Shown: piece by piece, positions 53,923 to 63,652 of the stretch
How the letters are laid out: every line of letters starts with the position of its first letter
How positions within the stretch are numbered: the first letter of the stretch is position 1
Assembly (NCBI GenBank): GCA_020061465.1
Contig: JAGUYG010000009.1
Span: 1-64,000, forward strand
Direction of reading: 5' to 3'
Source of the DNA: Ignavibacteriales bacterium
Lineage (GTDB): Bacteria; Bacteroidota; Ignavibacteria; Ignavibacteriales; Ignavibacteriaceae
DNA length: 64,000 nucleotides
Program-made: the position numbers and the translations under genes
The notes under the pieces: generated by a model
Databases searched by the model: none
Seen by the model: the letters and a program-made list of their open reading frames with translations, nothing else
What the model was told of the DNA's origin: nothing

Positions 53923-56541
53923 TTACTCTTTCTTTTTGTTATCGTAAAGCGAATTCCACCATTCCGGCTGGATTTTTAAATATTTATCGAACCAGGCAAT
54001 GATTGTTTTTGTCCATTGCTTTCTTTTTCCATATTCTAAGATGTGATGATCCTGCCCTGCCACTTCAACAAATTCAACTTCTTTTCCCAGGAGTTTAAGT
54101 GCTGTAAACATTTGTAAACTTTCACCGGATGGTACATTTGTATCCGATGCACCATGCAGCAAGAGCAGGGGAGTGGTAATTTTATTGGCATTGTACAAAG
54201 GGCTGTGATCTACGTAAATGTCTTTACGGTTCCATGGGAAACTATTTGCCGTTGCAACTGCACTATAAAGATAACCCCAATAACCTTCACCCCAATAACT
54301 TGCAAGCGAGCTTATGCCGGCATGAGAAACTGCTGCGGCAAACATATCTGTCTTTGTAAGAATATTTAATGTCATAAATCCGCCGTACGATGCACCTATG
54401 CAACCTACTCTTGCAGGATCTACGAATGGATGAGCTTCTAAAAATTCTTTTGTGCCCTTTATAATTTCGTCAGCAGTAATTTTACCCCAATCATTCACAT
54501 GATATGCAGAAAATCTCTGACCATAACCAACAGCACCGCTTGGCTGTAAAACATAAACTATATAATCATGTGCAGCCCATAGATTTTTCGGATAACGACC
54601 CTCAAAGGATTGCTCAACCGGATTTGTGCCTCCATAAAAATAAACTATGCACGGATATTTCCTATTTTGGTTAAAATCGGGAGGATAGTAAACCAATCCG
54701 TCAATATCCTCATCCCGTGAATTCTGAAATGTCCATTCCTCAGTTCTTCCAACTTGAATATAACGATAACTTTCAGTATTTGGATCAAAAAGTAGTTTTG
54801 AATTTTTGTTGTTAAAATCAATGTAGAATAGTTTTTCTGTTTCCGTTGCACTTGAACCTTTATAAATTGCCGCTGCTTTATCATCTGCGAAATCAATGTT
54901 ATCGAGTACGCTTATTCCAAGATTAACGAGAAAATATTTCTTCGTTTTTAAATCATAGCGATAAAGGTTTTGAAATGATTTATCTCTTGTTGAGAAATAA
55001 ATTGACTGTCCGTTTTTAGTCCAATAAGCCGATGTAATCCCGGGATTGAATTCTCTTGAAATCGCTTCAACATTGCCGGATATTAAATCATAAATATATG
55101 CTTGACCGTCATAATCGTTTGGTATCATACCTTCAGGCAAATTAATTCCTGCTGCACCGAATGCCGATGGACCGCCTAAGAATAAAATCTTATTTCCCTC
55201 CGGAGAAAATTGTGCTGATGAAGACCACGCTAAAGAAGTAAGAGAATCACATCGCATAGAATTTAAATCAAGAATAAAAAAGGTAGTGAAGGAATATGGT
55301 CTTTCGGTTGGCTCATATTGAGTAGTAGAAAGAAGCAATTTTTCACCGTTGCTGTTTATAGACTGTAACTGTAATGAATACTGACTTCCGGTTAACCGGC
55401 TTTTAACTTTTGAAGGAAAATGAATGCGATAAAGATCGGTTGCATGACGAGCCCAGGGCCATCTGTCATTTAAATCCTTGTGTTTCTTCAAACCTGTTTT
55501 ATCTTCTTCCGGTTTCTGAGTAATAGAATATATAATGTATGAACCATCCGGCGACCACGTATATCCGCTTAAATCTTTTACTTCTTCAAGTATTGGCTCA
55601 GTTTTTCGTGTAGATAAATCTACAATCCAAAGACTTTGTTTCTCTTTCGATGAACTTAAAAATGTAAAAGCTTTTATTTTTGGCACCCATTTTAATGAAG
55701 AAATATTCGATAAACCTTTATAGCTGGTGAATAAATTTCCTGTCTTGGTTTCATAAATATCAATCCATGAATCTTTATTTCCGCTTTCATCTTTTATTTG
55801 TGAAATGCCCACGGCCGCTAATTCACCATCGGATGAAATCGCAATGCTTCCGATTTTGGGATCCTCAAGTAAATTTTTGATTGAAGTAAAATGAATTGGT
55901 GAAGTTGTTAAATGCAATGCTGCGTTACTAAATGCCGAATCAATAATTACCGAAGCTGTGAAATCCCATCCGTTATCGGTATCAGGATTCTTTAATGATT
56001 TAATTAAAAGAATGTGTTTGCCCGTTTCGAGGTTAATATCCTTGTTAAGAGTTTCAGGTTTACAGCCTATTGTATCAACGTTGTTTTGTGCGGTCTTTTT
56101 TGATATGATTTCATCACCGTTAAGATAAATACTGAATAAATAGCATGAGGAAAATTCTAATTTTAATTTAGTGAATTGCTCAGCTTCAATGTAGGTGGTT
56201 AAAAAATAAACCTCAGGATTAGTGGGTGATTCGATGCTTAAGTTTAATTTACCATCTGGTGCATTGACTGCTTTCCATTGTTTTGAAGTTTGTTTATCCC
56301 ATTTGAGTTCGTCACCTTGATTTATCCATTCGTTAAATACATTTATCTGATCAAACTCTAATAATTCTTTTAATGTGTTAGCCATGTTTGTATCTTTTTG
56401 CAATACGGGTAATGAAAGTTTGAATGGACCGACGGTTAACCATTCTTTAATAGGAATTTTATGTTCTTTTTCTTGCGAGAGAGAATTAAATTGAAAAGTA
56501 ACAGAAATTAAAATAGTAAGGGTGATGTGAAGGATTTTCAT
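53923..56541 (-). CDS. Exported S9 family (prolyl-oligopeptidase-type) peptidase
   Basis: 872 residues from the ATG at 56541, which has AGGAG upstream and starts a clean signal peptide (KILHITLTILISVTFQFNSLS); a frame open to 56631 adds no conserved sequence. An N-terminal region of about 210 residues precedes a beta-propeller (YTWSPDGSYIIYS, AQFSPEGNKILFLGG, AYWTKNGQSIYFS) and a C-terminal alpha/beta-hydrolase with GASYGGF (Ser about 718), HGASDTNVP (Asp about 800) and GQDHH (His about 832). Cleaves short peptides, probably in the periplasm or outside. Confidence 0.92.
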   Translation of the reverse strand: MKILHITLTILISVTFQFNSLSQEKEHKIPIKEWLTVGPFKLSLPVLQKDTNMANTLKELLEFDQINVFNEWINQGDELKWDKQTSKQWKAVNAPDGKLNLSIESPTNPEVYFLTTYIEAEQFTKLKLEFSSCYLFSIYLNGDEIISKKTAQNNVDTIGCKPETLNKDINLETGKHILLIKSLKNPDTDNGWDFTASVIIDSAFSNAALHLTTSPIHFTSIKNLLEDPKIGSIAISSDGELAAVGISQIKDESGNKDSWIDIYETKTGNLFTSYKGLSNISSLKWVPKIKAFTFLSSSKEKQSLWIVDLSTRKTEPILEEVKDLSGYTWSPDGSYIIYSITQKPEEDKTGLKKHKDLNDRWPWARHATDLYRIHFPSKVKSRLTGSQYSLQLQSINSNGEKLLLSTTQYEPTERPYSFTTFFILDLNSMRCDSLTSLAWSSSAQFSPEGNKILFLGGPSAFGAAGINLPEGMIPNDYDGQAYIYDLISGNVEAISREFNPGITSAYWTKNGQSIYFSTRDKSFQNLYRYDLKTKKYFLVNLGISVLDNIDFADDKAAAIYKGSSATETEKLFYIDFNNKNSKLLFDPNTESYRYIQVGRTEEWTFQNSRDEDIDGLVYYPPDFNQNRKYPCIVYFYGGTNPVEQSFEGRYPKNLWAAHDYIVYVLQPSGAVGYGQRFSAYHVNDWGKITADEIIKGTKEFLEAHPFVDPARVGCIGASYGGFMTLNILTKTDMFAAAVSHAGISSLASYWGEGYWGYLYSAVATANSFPWNRKDIYVDHSPLYNANKITTPLLLLHGASDTNVPSGESLQMFTALKLLGKEVEFVEVAGQDHHILEYGKRKQWTKTIIAWFDKYLKIQPEWWNSLYDNKKKE

Positions 56542-57098
56542 ACTTGCTCCTGTGATAAGGTTATATAATTTGTCATCAAAAATTAAAGAAAATATTTCTA
56601 TTTCCGTCCAAAGTAAATTTTTATATATCATCTCTATAGGGATTTTATTAATTCCTTATTCATTTTTCATACAGTGTTATTAATTCTGTCTTTGTCCAAT
56701 TGTTGCCATATTTATTAGGATAATAAGCTAAAGTGCCTCCCCCTTCGTGAGGCATTCCAAAAAGTTTTTTGTGCAACTTTGAGCCTTGGTTTGTGCCGTG
56801 AAGTTAAAGAAAAGTTCTTTGACATGCCGTAATAAAGATGATACAATTCTGGAAAGTGCTAATCAGGACGCAGTATCGGTGAAGTTGTTCAGGCGAATTC
56901 ACCAAACCACTCTGCGCTGCAAAAGCCGTAAGGCTGCTGTGGTGAACGGACAGAGAAAAGGTTCACAAAATGAATCAGGTAATTCTTCAAGAGATGAATG
57001 CAAATGAATCGCTAATAAAGTAACGAAATCACAAAAGTTGTCGGGCAAAATCGCATTGTGCAAAGGATGTAGAGACAGGCATAGCGGCAACCTGCTTA

Positions 57099-57116
57099 TC
57101 CAAAGGATCGTTCCGA
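57099..57116. repeat. Palindromic element inside the group II intron
   Basis: TCCAAAGGATCGTTCCGA, identical to the copy in the rhomboid gene (7197-7214), placed in a helix of intron RNA domain I (CTTA..TTGGC). Confidence 0.8.
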
Positions 57117-57345
57117 TTGGCTATGCGCCCACCGTTATACAGGCGACATGACTTGAAGATAGGCTTTATTATGGAACACAGGAAACCCGTCATGGGAAGC
57201 TAAGGGAAATACCAATAGCAAAGGCGGGTGTCGGACTAAGCCATAGTAGTGAAGATAATCCTTGAAAGAGGAAAGGAGCGAAGGGCTTAGGTTATTCAGT
57301 AATATTCACAATAAACAACCACGTAAAGGTGTGAGAAGATTTCCC

Positions 57346-57845
57346 ATGGAATTACAAATAGGAAAAACAATGCCCATTGAATACGAATGGGTAGTAAAGG
57401 CGTCCCAAAAGGTAAGACAGGACGGAAAAGCCGGCGGTATAGGCAACAAGAGTTGGACTGGCTTTGAAAAGCAAGCAGACAGAAACTTGTATGTCATATG
57501 GAATAGACTTGCCTTCGGGAGCTATTACCCGCAACCGTTAAGAGAAGTAGAAATACTGAAGAAAGACGGAAAAAAAAAGTTAGGCATTCCAATACTGCGA
57601 GACAGAATAGCACAACAAGTAGTGATGGAATATATGGAAAAAAGAATAGATAAAAGCTTTCATAAAAACTTTTATGGATACAGACCATTGAAAAGTGAGC
57701 ACCAAGCCATAGAAGAAGTCAGATCCTGCCAAGACGGGACTAAAAGCAGGATTGGGTGATAGATATGGATATAAAGAGCTTTTTTGATGAGATAGACCAT
57801 GAGCTGATGCTTAAAGCAGCAAGCCACGTAATGGAAGAAAAGTGA
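57346..57845 (+). pseudogene. Group II intron reverse transcriptase remnant
   Basis: Starts MELQIGKTMPIEYEWV, the usual start of this RT type, and keeps LREVEILKKDGKKKLGIPI, RIAQQVVMEYMEK and FYGYRP. After VR a 30-base inverted repeat (57723-57752, ATCCTGC facing GCAGGAT) shifts the frame. The sequence resumes as WVIDMDIKSFFDEIDHELM before a stop at 57845. The YADD catalytic centre and maturase domain are absent. Not functional. Confidence 0.88.
57723..57752. repeat. 30-bp inverted repeat in the RT remnant
   Basis: ATCCTGC (57723-57729) and GCAGGAT (57746-57752) around 16 bases. It replaces a conserved stretch of the RT and changes the frame. A different family from the TCCGAAGGA elements. 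Confidence 0.6.
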
Positions 57846-58431
57846 GTGATGATGTATAACAGAGTGACGGCACGCTGAAACAAAAACAAGGGAAATTTCA
57901 AAAATATCCAAATATATTCCATGGACTAACGCCTCAAACCTGCTAATATTTCTGAAATGTTTCCGGAATCAAAAAACATTAATTTGATCCCTCTACTTTC
58001 CCTGATCTTCTCACCTTTGGAAATTTTCCATAATTGCCATATATAACTAAAGCATAACATTTTCTTCCCGTAATAAATAGTTAAAATTAAAGGAAATACA
58101 CTGTTTTCTTTAATAAGATTAACAAATAAACATTTTATTTTTAAAGTATAAAAGACAATATGAGCAATGTTAAATAATTATAACGATTTTTGTTGACAAA
58201 AAAACCTATAATATGTATGTTGTCATACAAGTTATTACATCATTTTATAGTTATTCTAAAATTTCATTTACACCTTTTAAAGAAAACTTTATAATAATGA
58301 AGAATTTGAATAAACCATACAGGAAAAAGTATAGAGAAAGGTTGATGAGTCACCAACCTAATCACACATAATTACTAATAAACCGACGTATACACTCAAA
58401 ATTTTATCCTCAAAAATGAAGAGAGTTAATA
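57846..58431. other. Long AT-rich intergenic region before the TonB receptor
   Basis: Nearly 590 bases without a supported gene or repeat. It must contain the receptor promoter. A TTGACA at about 58193 is followed too closely by TATAAT to be a standard sigma-70 promoter. Confidence 0.5.
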
Positions 58432-61368
58432 ATGAATATAGTTCAAACGTTTTACCGAAGTAAAATTATGTTCATAGAAAAATTGACAGAGACAGCCTCA
58501 TTATTATTGTGTTTAATTCTTTTAACAACAACATCTCTCAATGCAGGTGATACCGGTAAGCTTGCAGGAAAAATTACTGATAGTGAAAGCGGTGAGCCGT
58601 TAGTCGGTTGTAATGTAATAATTACCGGAAAATGGGCGGGTGATGTTGAAGAACCCTTGAATTTATTTTTGGGTTCATCTACTGATATGGAAGGAGATTA
58701 TTACATCCTTAATATTCCACCGGGGGAATATACCGTTAAAGCGTCTTATGTAGGTTATCAACCTCAGATAATTACACGTGTTCAAATTAAGATAGATATA
58801 ACAACGCGATTGGACTTTCAACTTTCTCTCCAATCGATTCAAACAGAAGAGGTTGTTGTAAAAGCCTTTTCAACTACTAAAGTAGAAATAGATGTTACAG
58901 CTACTAAGCAAACTTATAATATATCGCAAATGGAAGGTATTGCCGGGGTGGCAGACATTGCCGATATCTTGGAACTTCAAGCTGATGTAATAGATGATCA
59001 TTTTAGAGGGGGAAGAGTTGGTGAAGCGCTCTATCTTATCGGTGGTGGAACAATTGTTAATCCTCTCGATAAAAAAAGAGCATTTAATCCTATAGTTATC
59101 GGACTTGAGCAAGTCGAAGTATATACAAGCGGTTTCAGTGCAGAATATGGGAATGCCCAATCGGGAGTGGTTAATATGGTGGCGAAAGAAGGGGGTAACC
59201 AATGGGAGTCCAGACTGGAAATGTCTACCACTCCGCCCCAATATAAAACTTGGAACGGTTCGCCTTATTCGCCGCAGAATCTATATTTCTACAATACTTT
59301 ACTAAATACCGAAGTTTGGCTGGCTGAAAATCCTACCCAGCCGGGACGAAGTTTATTTGATCCGGGTTACGGATTCGGAAGCGTTTATTTACCTGAAAGA
59401 AATGTATGGCCACCTAATCCATTAAAATTGGAAGACTCGCTCAAAATAGCGCGCTTAGGTCAGATTTCATGGATGCAATCGATAAGAAGTGCAGGATTGG
59501 AATATGATAATACTTATGATTATCGTGTTGATTTTTCAACCGGAGGACCACTTTCTGATAAATTAAAAATTTTTATTGCGGGACGGGAAAATAAATCTTG
59601 GCCGATTATTCCTACGCCTAATGCAGATTTATCGCGTCAGTTAATTACCAACTTTTCTTATCAAGCTAATGCTAATAATAAACTTAAATTCAGGGTCATT
59701 TATGACTATAAGTTTGCGAATATTCTCACCAGCAATTGGCTTAGATGGTTATTTGATCGAACATTTAGTGTTAGTAAATCCTCACAAATAACTACCCAGT
59801 TTGGAGCCGATTGGCAGCATATTCTGAATCCATCAACATACTTTGACGTTAGATTTAGTATGCTCAACACGAGTCTTGAAGAAAAAGTGGAATTATTAGC
59901 ACCTGGACAATTCATCGAAGAATATGCAAATAAAACAAATTGGGTTGATTACACCGGTCCCTCGGCGCATAGGGTAGGAAGATTAAATGACGATAGCGGA
60001 GATGATAAAACACGTTCGTATGATTTTAGTGGGAGTTTCACCAATCAAGTAAACAAACAAAACTTAATAAAAGCAGGTTTGCAGTTCACTTATTATGATC
60101 TAAACGTTAACCGCGATATGAATTTTTTCGATGCCGGTGGGTATAGAAAAGTTCAATTTGAGGCTTTCCCTTATGAAGGTGCTCTGTTTGTTCAAGATAA
60201 ACTTGAGTTTGAAGGGCTTATTGCTAACGTAGGATTAAGATTAGATTTTTATAATCTGAACGCATCTTATTTTGCCGATATTTATTCTCCTCTTCGAAAT
60301 CCATATTATGATGAGTCCAAACCTTACCTTGAGAGAGGGTTTTACTATGATCAGGATCTGGCTGCTAAAGAAGAATCAAAGTTATATTCAAAATTACAGC
60401 CTAGAATCGGAATTTCTTTCCCTATCTCTGAGTATTCTGTTTTTCATATCAATTACGGCACCTTCACACAGCGACCTTCTTTCAGTCAAATATTTTATAG
60501 CCAGGTTACACGCTTCAACGAAATTGAGATTCTTGGAAATCCCAGGTTAAAACCCGAAAATACAAAAGCATACGACATCGGTTTAGTTAATTCTTTTCCT
60601 ATCGGTATAAAGCTGGACGTAAGTGCATATTATAAAGACGTAACCAACCTTGTTCAAACCGCTTATTATTTTGATCAGCAGCAAACTGTTTATAGAACAT
60701 ACATAAACAGAGACTATGCCGACATCAAAGGATTCCATGTAAGCGTGGAAATGACCGAGAGCCAGATAAAAGGTTATATTAGATATAATTATGAAGCCGC
60801 AACCGGTAAAAGCAGCAATGATTTAAATGCACCGGTAACTTACTTCGAAAACCCTGCTGTCGGGCAAGAAGCGATCGAGTTGCCCGATCCTGAGGATGTC
60901 TATCTCGATTACGATAGAACCCATAAAGCAGTAGTTAATCTTCGATATAAAACTCCAAAAACATTTGGGTTTAATCTTGGTAATTTCTATCCACTTGCCG
61001 ATCTCAATTTTAGCGTAACTTTTAAATTATATACCGGCAGACCGTATACGTACGATGTTACAGGACAAGGACTTAAATTCAACAAGCGTACACCCACCGA
61101 AAGAGATCTAAGACTTAGAATCGAGAAATCCGTTCCGCTTGGGAAGAATAATCTTGTAATCTATGGGGAAGGGTTTAATCTGCTAAATCAAGAGATCTAT
61201 CATTATTCGAGAACTTTTGATAGTGAAAGAAACACAGTTCGATGGGAGAATCAGAGAGAAAATGTTTTGGTTTACGATGAGTATATTCCATATGTAACAG
61301 ATCAGAGTGTTTATCTTCTAAGTAATCTACCTCGTTACTTCAGATTTGGAATAATTTACAAGTTTTAA
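58432..61368 (+). CDS. TonB-dependent receptor with carboxypeptidase-regulatory-like domain
   Basis: 978 residues. Signal segment (LLLCLILLTTTSLNA) near residue 40; a later Met (13) could be the start. Then a carboxypeptidase-regulatory-like domain (about 45-130, GKLAGKITDSESGEPLVGCNV, GDYYILNIPPGEYTVKASYVGY), a plug domain (LEQVEVYTSGFSAEYGNAQSGVVNMVAKEGG), and a 22-strand-type barrel ending in FRFGIIYKF with terminal Phe. TonB-powered outer-membrane uptake or, in this protein style, a component working with T9SS-exported partners. Substrate unknown. It is followed after 36 bases by a T9SS-tailed protein. Confidence 0.9.
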   Translation: MNIVQTFYRSKIMFIEKLTETASLLLCLILLTTTSLNAGDTGKLAGKITDSESGEPLVGCNVIITGKWAGDVEEPLNLFLGSSTDMEGDYYILNIPPGEYTVKASYVGYQPQIITRVQIKIDITTRLDFQLSLQSIQTEEVVVKAFSTTKVEIDVTATKQTYNISQMEGIAGVADIADILELQADVIDDHFRGGRVGEALYLIGGGTIVNPLDKKRAFNPIVIGLEQVEVYTSGFSAEYGNAQSGVVNMVAKEGGNQWESRLEMSTTPPQYKTWNGSPYSPQNLYFYNTLLNTEVWLAENPTQPGRSLFDPGYGFGSVYLPERNVWPPNPLKLEDSLKIARLGQISWMQSIRSAGLEYDNTYDYRVDFSTGGPLSDKLKIFIAGRENKSWPIIPTPNADLSRQLITNFSYQANANNKLKFRVIYDYKFANILTSNWLRWLFDRTFSVSKSSQITTQFGADWQHILNPSTYFDVRFSMLNTSLEEKVELLAPGQFIEEYANKTNWVDYTGPSAHRVGRLNDDSGDDKTRSYDFSGSFTNQVNKQNLIKAGLQFTYYDLNVNRDMNFFDAGGYRKVQFEAFPYEGALFVQDKLEFEGLIANVGLRLDFYNLNASYFADIYSPLRNPYYDESKPYLERGFYYDQDLAAKEESKLYSKLQPRIGISFPISEYSVFHINYGTFTQRPSFSQIFYSQVTRFNEIEILGNPRLKPENTKAYDIGLVNSFPIGIKLDVSAYYKDVTNLVQTAYYFDQQQTVYRTYINRDYADIKGFHVSVEMTESQIKGYIRYNYEAATGKSSNDLNAPVTYFENPAVGQEAIELPDPEDVYLDYDRTHKAVVNLRYKTPKTFGFNLGNFYPLADLNFSVTFKLYTGRPYTYDVTGQGLKFNKRTPTERDLRLRIEKSVPLGKNNLVIYGEGFNLLNQEIYHYSRTFDSERNTVRWENQRENVLVYDEYIPYVTDQSVYLLSNLPRYFRFGIIYKF

Positions 61369-61404
61369 TAAACCATGCTTAACCTTTTGAAATTTGAGGA
61401 AATA

Positions 61405-63630
61405 ATGAAACATAGTTTTTTAATCTGGATTTCAACTTCTTTAATGATTCTTTCCTCTTTTAGTGCAGCACAGATACGGGAATATAGAATTCATGATCGA
61501 GGTATGCTGCACAATACTGTTTTTAATACAGGCGAAATAGGGAGAGGATGGATGACTGGTGAAGCAGGCAACAAAACAAGTGTTCCGCTTTTTGAATGGC
61601 CCTCCCGTTCAAAAACCACTTTTGGTTCAATTGAGTACAGCGGACAGCATAATTTATTAGGTGCCGGTGTATATATGGCTGCCAACCTCAACGGCAAACC
61701 CGGTAAGGATAACAGGCTTTATTCGTTCTGCGGTGGAGTAGGTGCATCTCAACCCGAAGTTGTTTTTGGTAGATGGAGTTTTCCGCTTTATATGGAAGAA
61801 ATTGAAAATTTCCCGTTGTTACCCGATGGGGACCTTAATCCCGATTATAATCCTGATGAAGCTGAAGAAATTATCACTACTGCTTGGGCTAGTTCGATAG
61901 GAATAACTGTTACAAGAACTTCACGTGCCTGGAGTTATCCTGATTACGATGACATGATTATCTATGAATATACTTTTGAATATACCGGCGATACGGACGG
62001 TAATCCTGCTACTGTTGAGAGGGATGCCGTCCTTACTGATGTGATGATTTTGTTCAACTATGGTTTTGCTCCCTCTATGTATGGATATCAACGTCATTAC
62101 CAAATTTGGAAGTATGAAGCCGGGATTTACCGTGGAGATCAGAGAAATTCTTGGGACGCAGATTATTGGTTGTCTTTCAATCTAGATGTACAGACCGATC
62201 TGAATCCAGACTTAGCAGGCAAGCCCGAGCCGGACAGAGCTTTATTTAGAAGATATTCCGAAACCGGTGAAAAAGGAGGAGGACTTTGCAGTCCTCAGGC
62301 ACCGGGTTATTGCATGCTGTATTATGACACAAATCATCTTGCAGTAGTAGACCCTGATAATTCCGATTTAAACGAATCAGAAGCAGTATTGGTCTTAAGA
62401 ACTTCTCAAGGAGTGTTTTATGAGCTTGATGAAAACAAGCATATTAAACAACCCTGGTCTAACAAAGTAAGTACCGGTAATACTAACTCGATCAAGATGA
62501 TGAATGAATCGATCAATCCTGATAAGAGATGGAGTGGAGTTTATAGTCAAACCAGTACCACCTGGCCACAGGTTCCGCGTAATGATCCACGATGGTATGG
62601 AAGAGCCGCTTACAATTATCGCCAAAGCAACGATGCAGGTCAAAAACATCTTGTGTTTGGACCTTATACTTTGAGACCTGGAGATAAACTGCATTTTGCC
62701 TTAGCCGAAGTTGTGGGTTATGGTGCAGAGATAGGTAAGAGAGTTGAAGGCGGGCAGGTTAATACTCAATGGGCACCTACACCTGGTTGGAATAAAAGAA
62801 TAGTTATTCAGAGTGAAGTGATGACTGAAAATTATCTAGAGCAGTACGGTTATCCCGATTATGTTAATTCCGAAATTAAAAACGTAACGCAAGTAGCTCA
62901 TAAAGCCTTTGAAGCTTATTTAGGGCATGAGCCAACTATCCCGGTTTGGCCGGAGGACAATCCTTCTTCCGGAAGTTATAAAATACCGGTTCCGGTTCCC
63001 GCACCTATAATAGATATATCAAATACCCTCGATGGAAATATCAGAATAAGCTGGAAAAGAGCTGTAGAAAGTTTTACACACCCGCGCTTAATGGGAAACC
63101 TGATAAAATTCAATATCTATACGTCAAATGCGGGAATGGGTCCATGGCGGCTTCTCGGAAGCAAAGTACTCGGAGATGTAACAGAAGATGATCTTTATGA
63201 GTTCATTGATGACGATCAGAATTTTAAAATAGGCGAGTCAAGATTTTATGCAGTAACTTCATTAGATAATAATGGCAATGAAAGTGGAAAAACCAATATC
63301 ACTCAAATCGAAAAGAATGTTGGCTCGGTCGAAAAACTTGAGAAAATATATATCGTTCCTAATCCCCTTGTATCAAAATCCGGTTTTCAAGGAAGTGGTT
63401 CGGTTGACGATAAAATTGGCTTTTATGGTTTACCCGAACAATGTACGATTAGAATTTTCTCTTATTCGGGTCAGCTAATTGAAACAATTGAGCATATCGC
63501 ACCTCTCTATTCAACAGCATGGTTTCAAACTACTAGGAATGGACAGGAGATTGCCTCAGGCATTTACTTCTACCTGGTTACTACTCCGAATGGAGATACG
63601 GCAAAAGGTAAATTCGTAGTTATTAAATAA
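61405..63630 (+). CDS. Exported protein of unknown function with T9SS sorting domain
   Basis: 741 residues from the ATG at 61405, which follows GAGGAA and starts the signal peptide (KHSFLIWISTSLMILSSFSAAQ). The body (EYRIHDRGMLHNTVFNTGEIG, WPSRSKTTFGSIEYSGQHN, many Trp/Tyr) has no recognised domain apart from a possible fibronectin-like segment near 540-640. The C-terminus is a T9SS type A domain (YIVPNPLVSKSGF ... ASGIYFYLVTTPNGDTAKGKFVV). Between the TonB receptor and a PorV-like gene, it forms a typical Ignavibacteria surface-protein cassette. Confidence 0.78.
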   Translation: MKHSFLIWISTSLMILSSFSAAQIREYRIHDRGMLHNTVFNTGEIGRGWMTGEAGNKTSVPLFEWPSRSKTTFGSIEYSGQHNLLGAGVYMAANLNGKPGKDNRLYSFCGGVGASQPEVVFGRWSFPLYMEEIENFPLLPDGDLNPDYNPDEAEEIITTAWASSIGITVTRTSRAWSYPDYDDMIIYEYTFEYTGDTDGNPATVERDAVLTDVMILFNYGFAPSMYGYQRHYQIWKYEAGIYRGDQRNSWDADYWLSFNLDVQTDLNPDLAGKPEPDRALFRRYSETGEKGGGLCSPQAPGYCMLYYDTNHLAVVDPDNSDLNESEAVLVLRTSQGVFYELDENKHIKQPWSNKVSTGNTNSIKMMNESINPDKRWSGVYSQTSTTWPQVPRNDPRWYGRAAYNYRQSNDAGQKHLVFGPYTLRPGDKLHFALAEVVGYGAEIGKRVEGGQVNTQWAPTPGWNKRIVIQSEVMTENYLEQYGYPDYVNSEIKNVTQVAHKAFEAYLGHEPTIPVWPEDNPSSGSYKIPVPVPAPIIDISNTLDGNIRISWKRAVESFTHPRLMGNLIKFNIYTSNAGMGPWRLLGSKVLGDVTEDDLYEFIDDDQNFKIGESRFYAVTSLDNNGNESGKTNITQIEKNVGSVEKLEKIYIVPNPLVSKSGFQGSGSVDDKIGFYGLPEQCTIRIFSYSGQLIETIEHIAPLYSTAWFQTTRNGQEIASGIYFYLVTTPNGDTAKGKFVVIK

Positions 63631-63652
63631 AATTTTGAAGTAGAGTTCTGCA

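Larger units (their letters stand above)
56771..57845 (+). mobile_element. Decayed, 3'-truncated group II intron
   Basis: The non-coding part (about 56771-57340) has the look of bacterial group II intron RNA: GTGC near the 5' side, then the blocks CGCCCACCGTTATACAGGCG, GGAACACAGGAAACCCGTCA, and GGGTGTCGGACTAAGCCATA before AGTAGTGAAG. A reverse transcriptase fragment follows. Domains V and VI and the RT C-terminus are missing. The exact 5' end is uncertain. A palindromic element is inserted at 57099-57116. Confidence 0.8.

Noticed and set aside
58193-58215. Sigma-70 promoter TTGACA..TATAAT before the TonB receptor
   Set aside because: The two hexamers are only nine bases apart, and Bacteroidota promoters use a different consensus.
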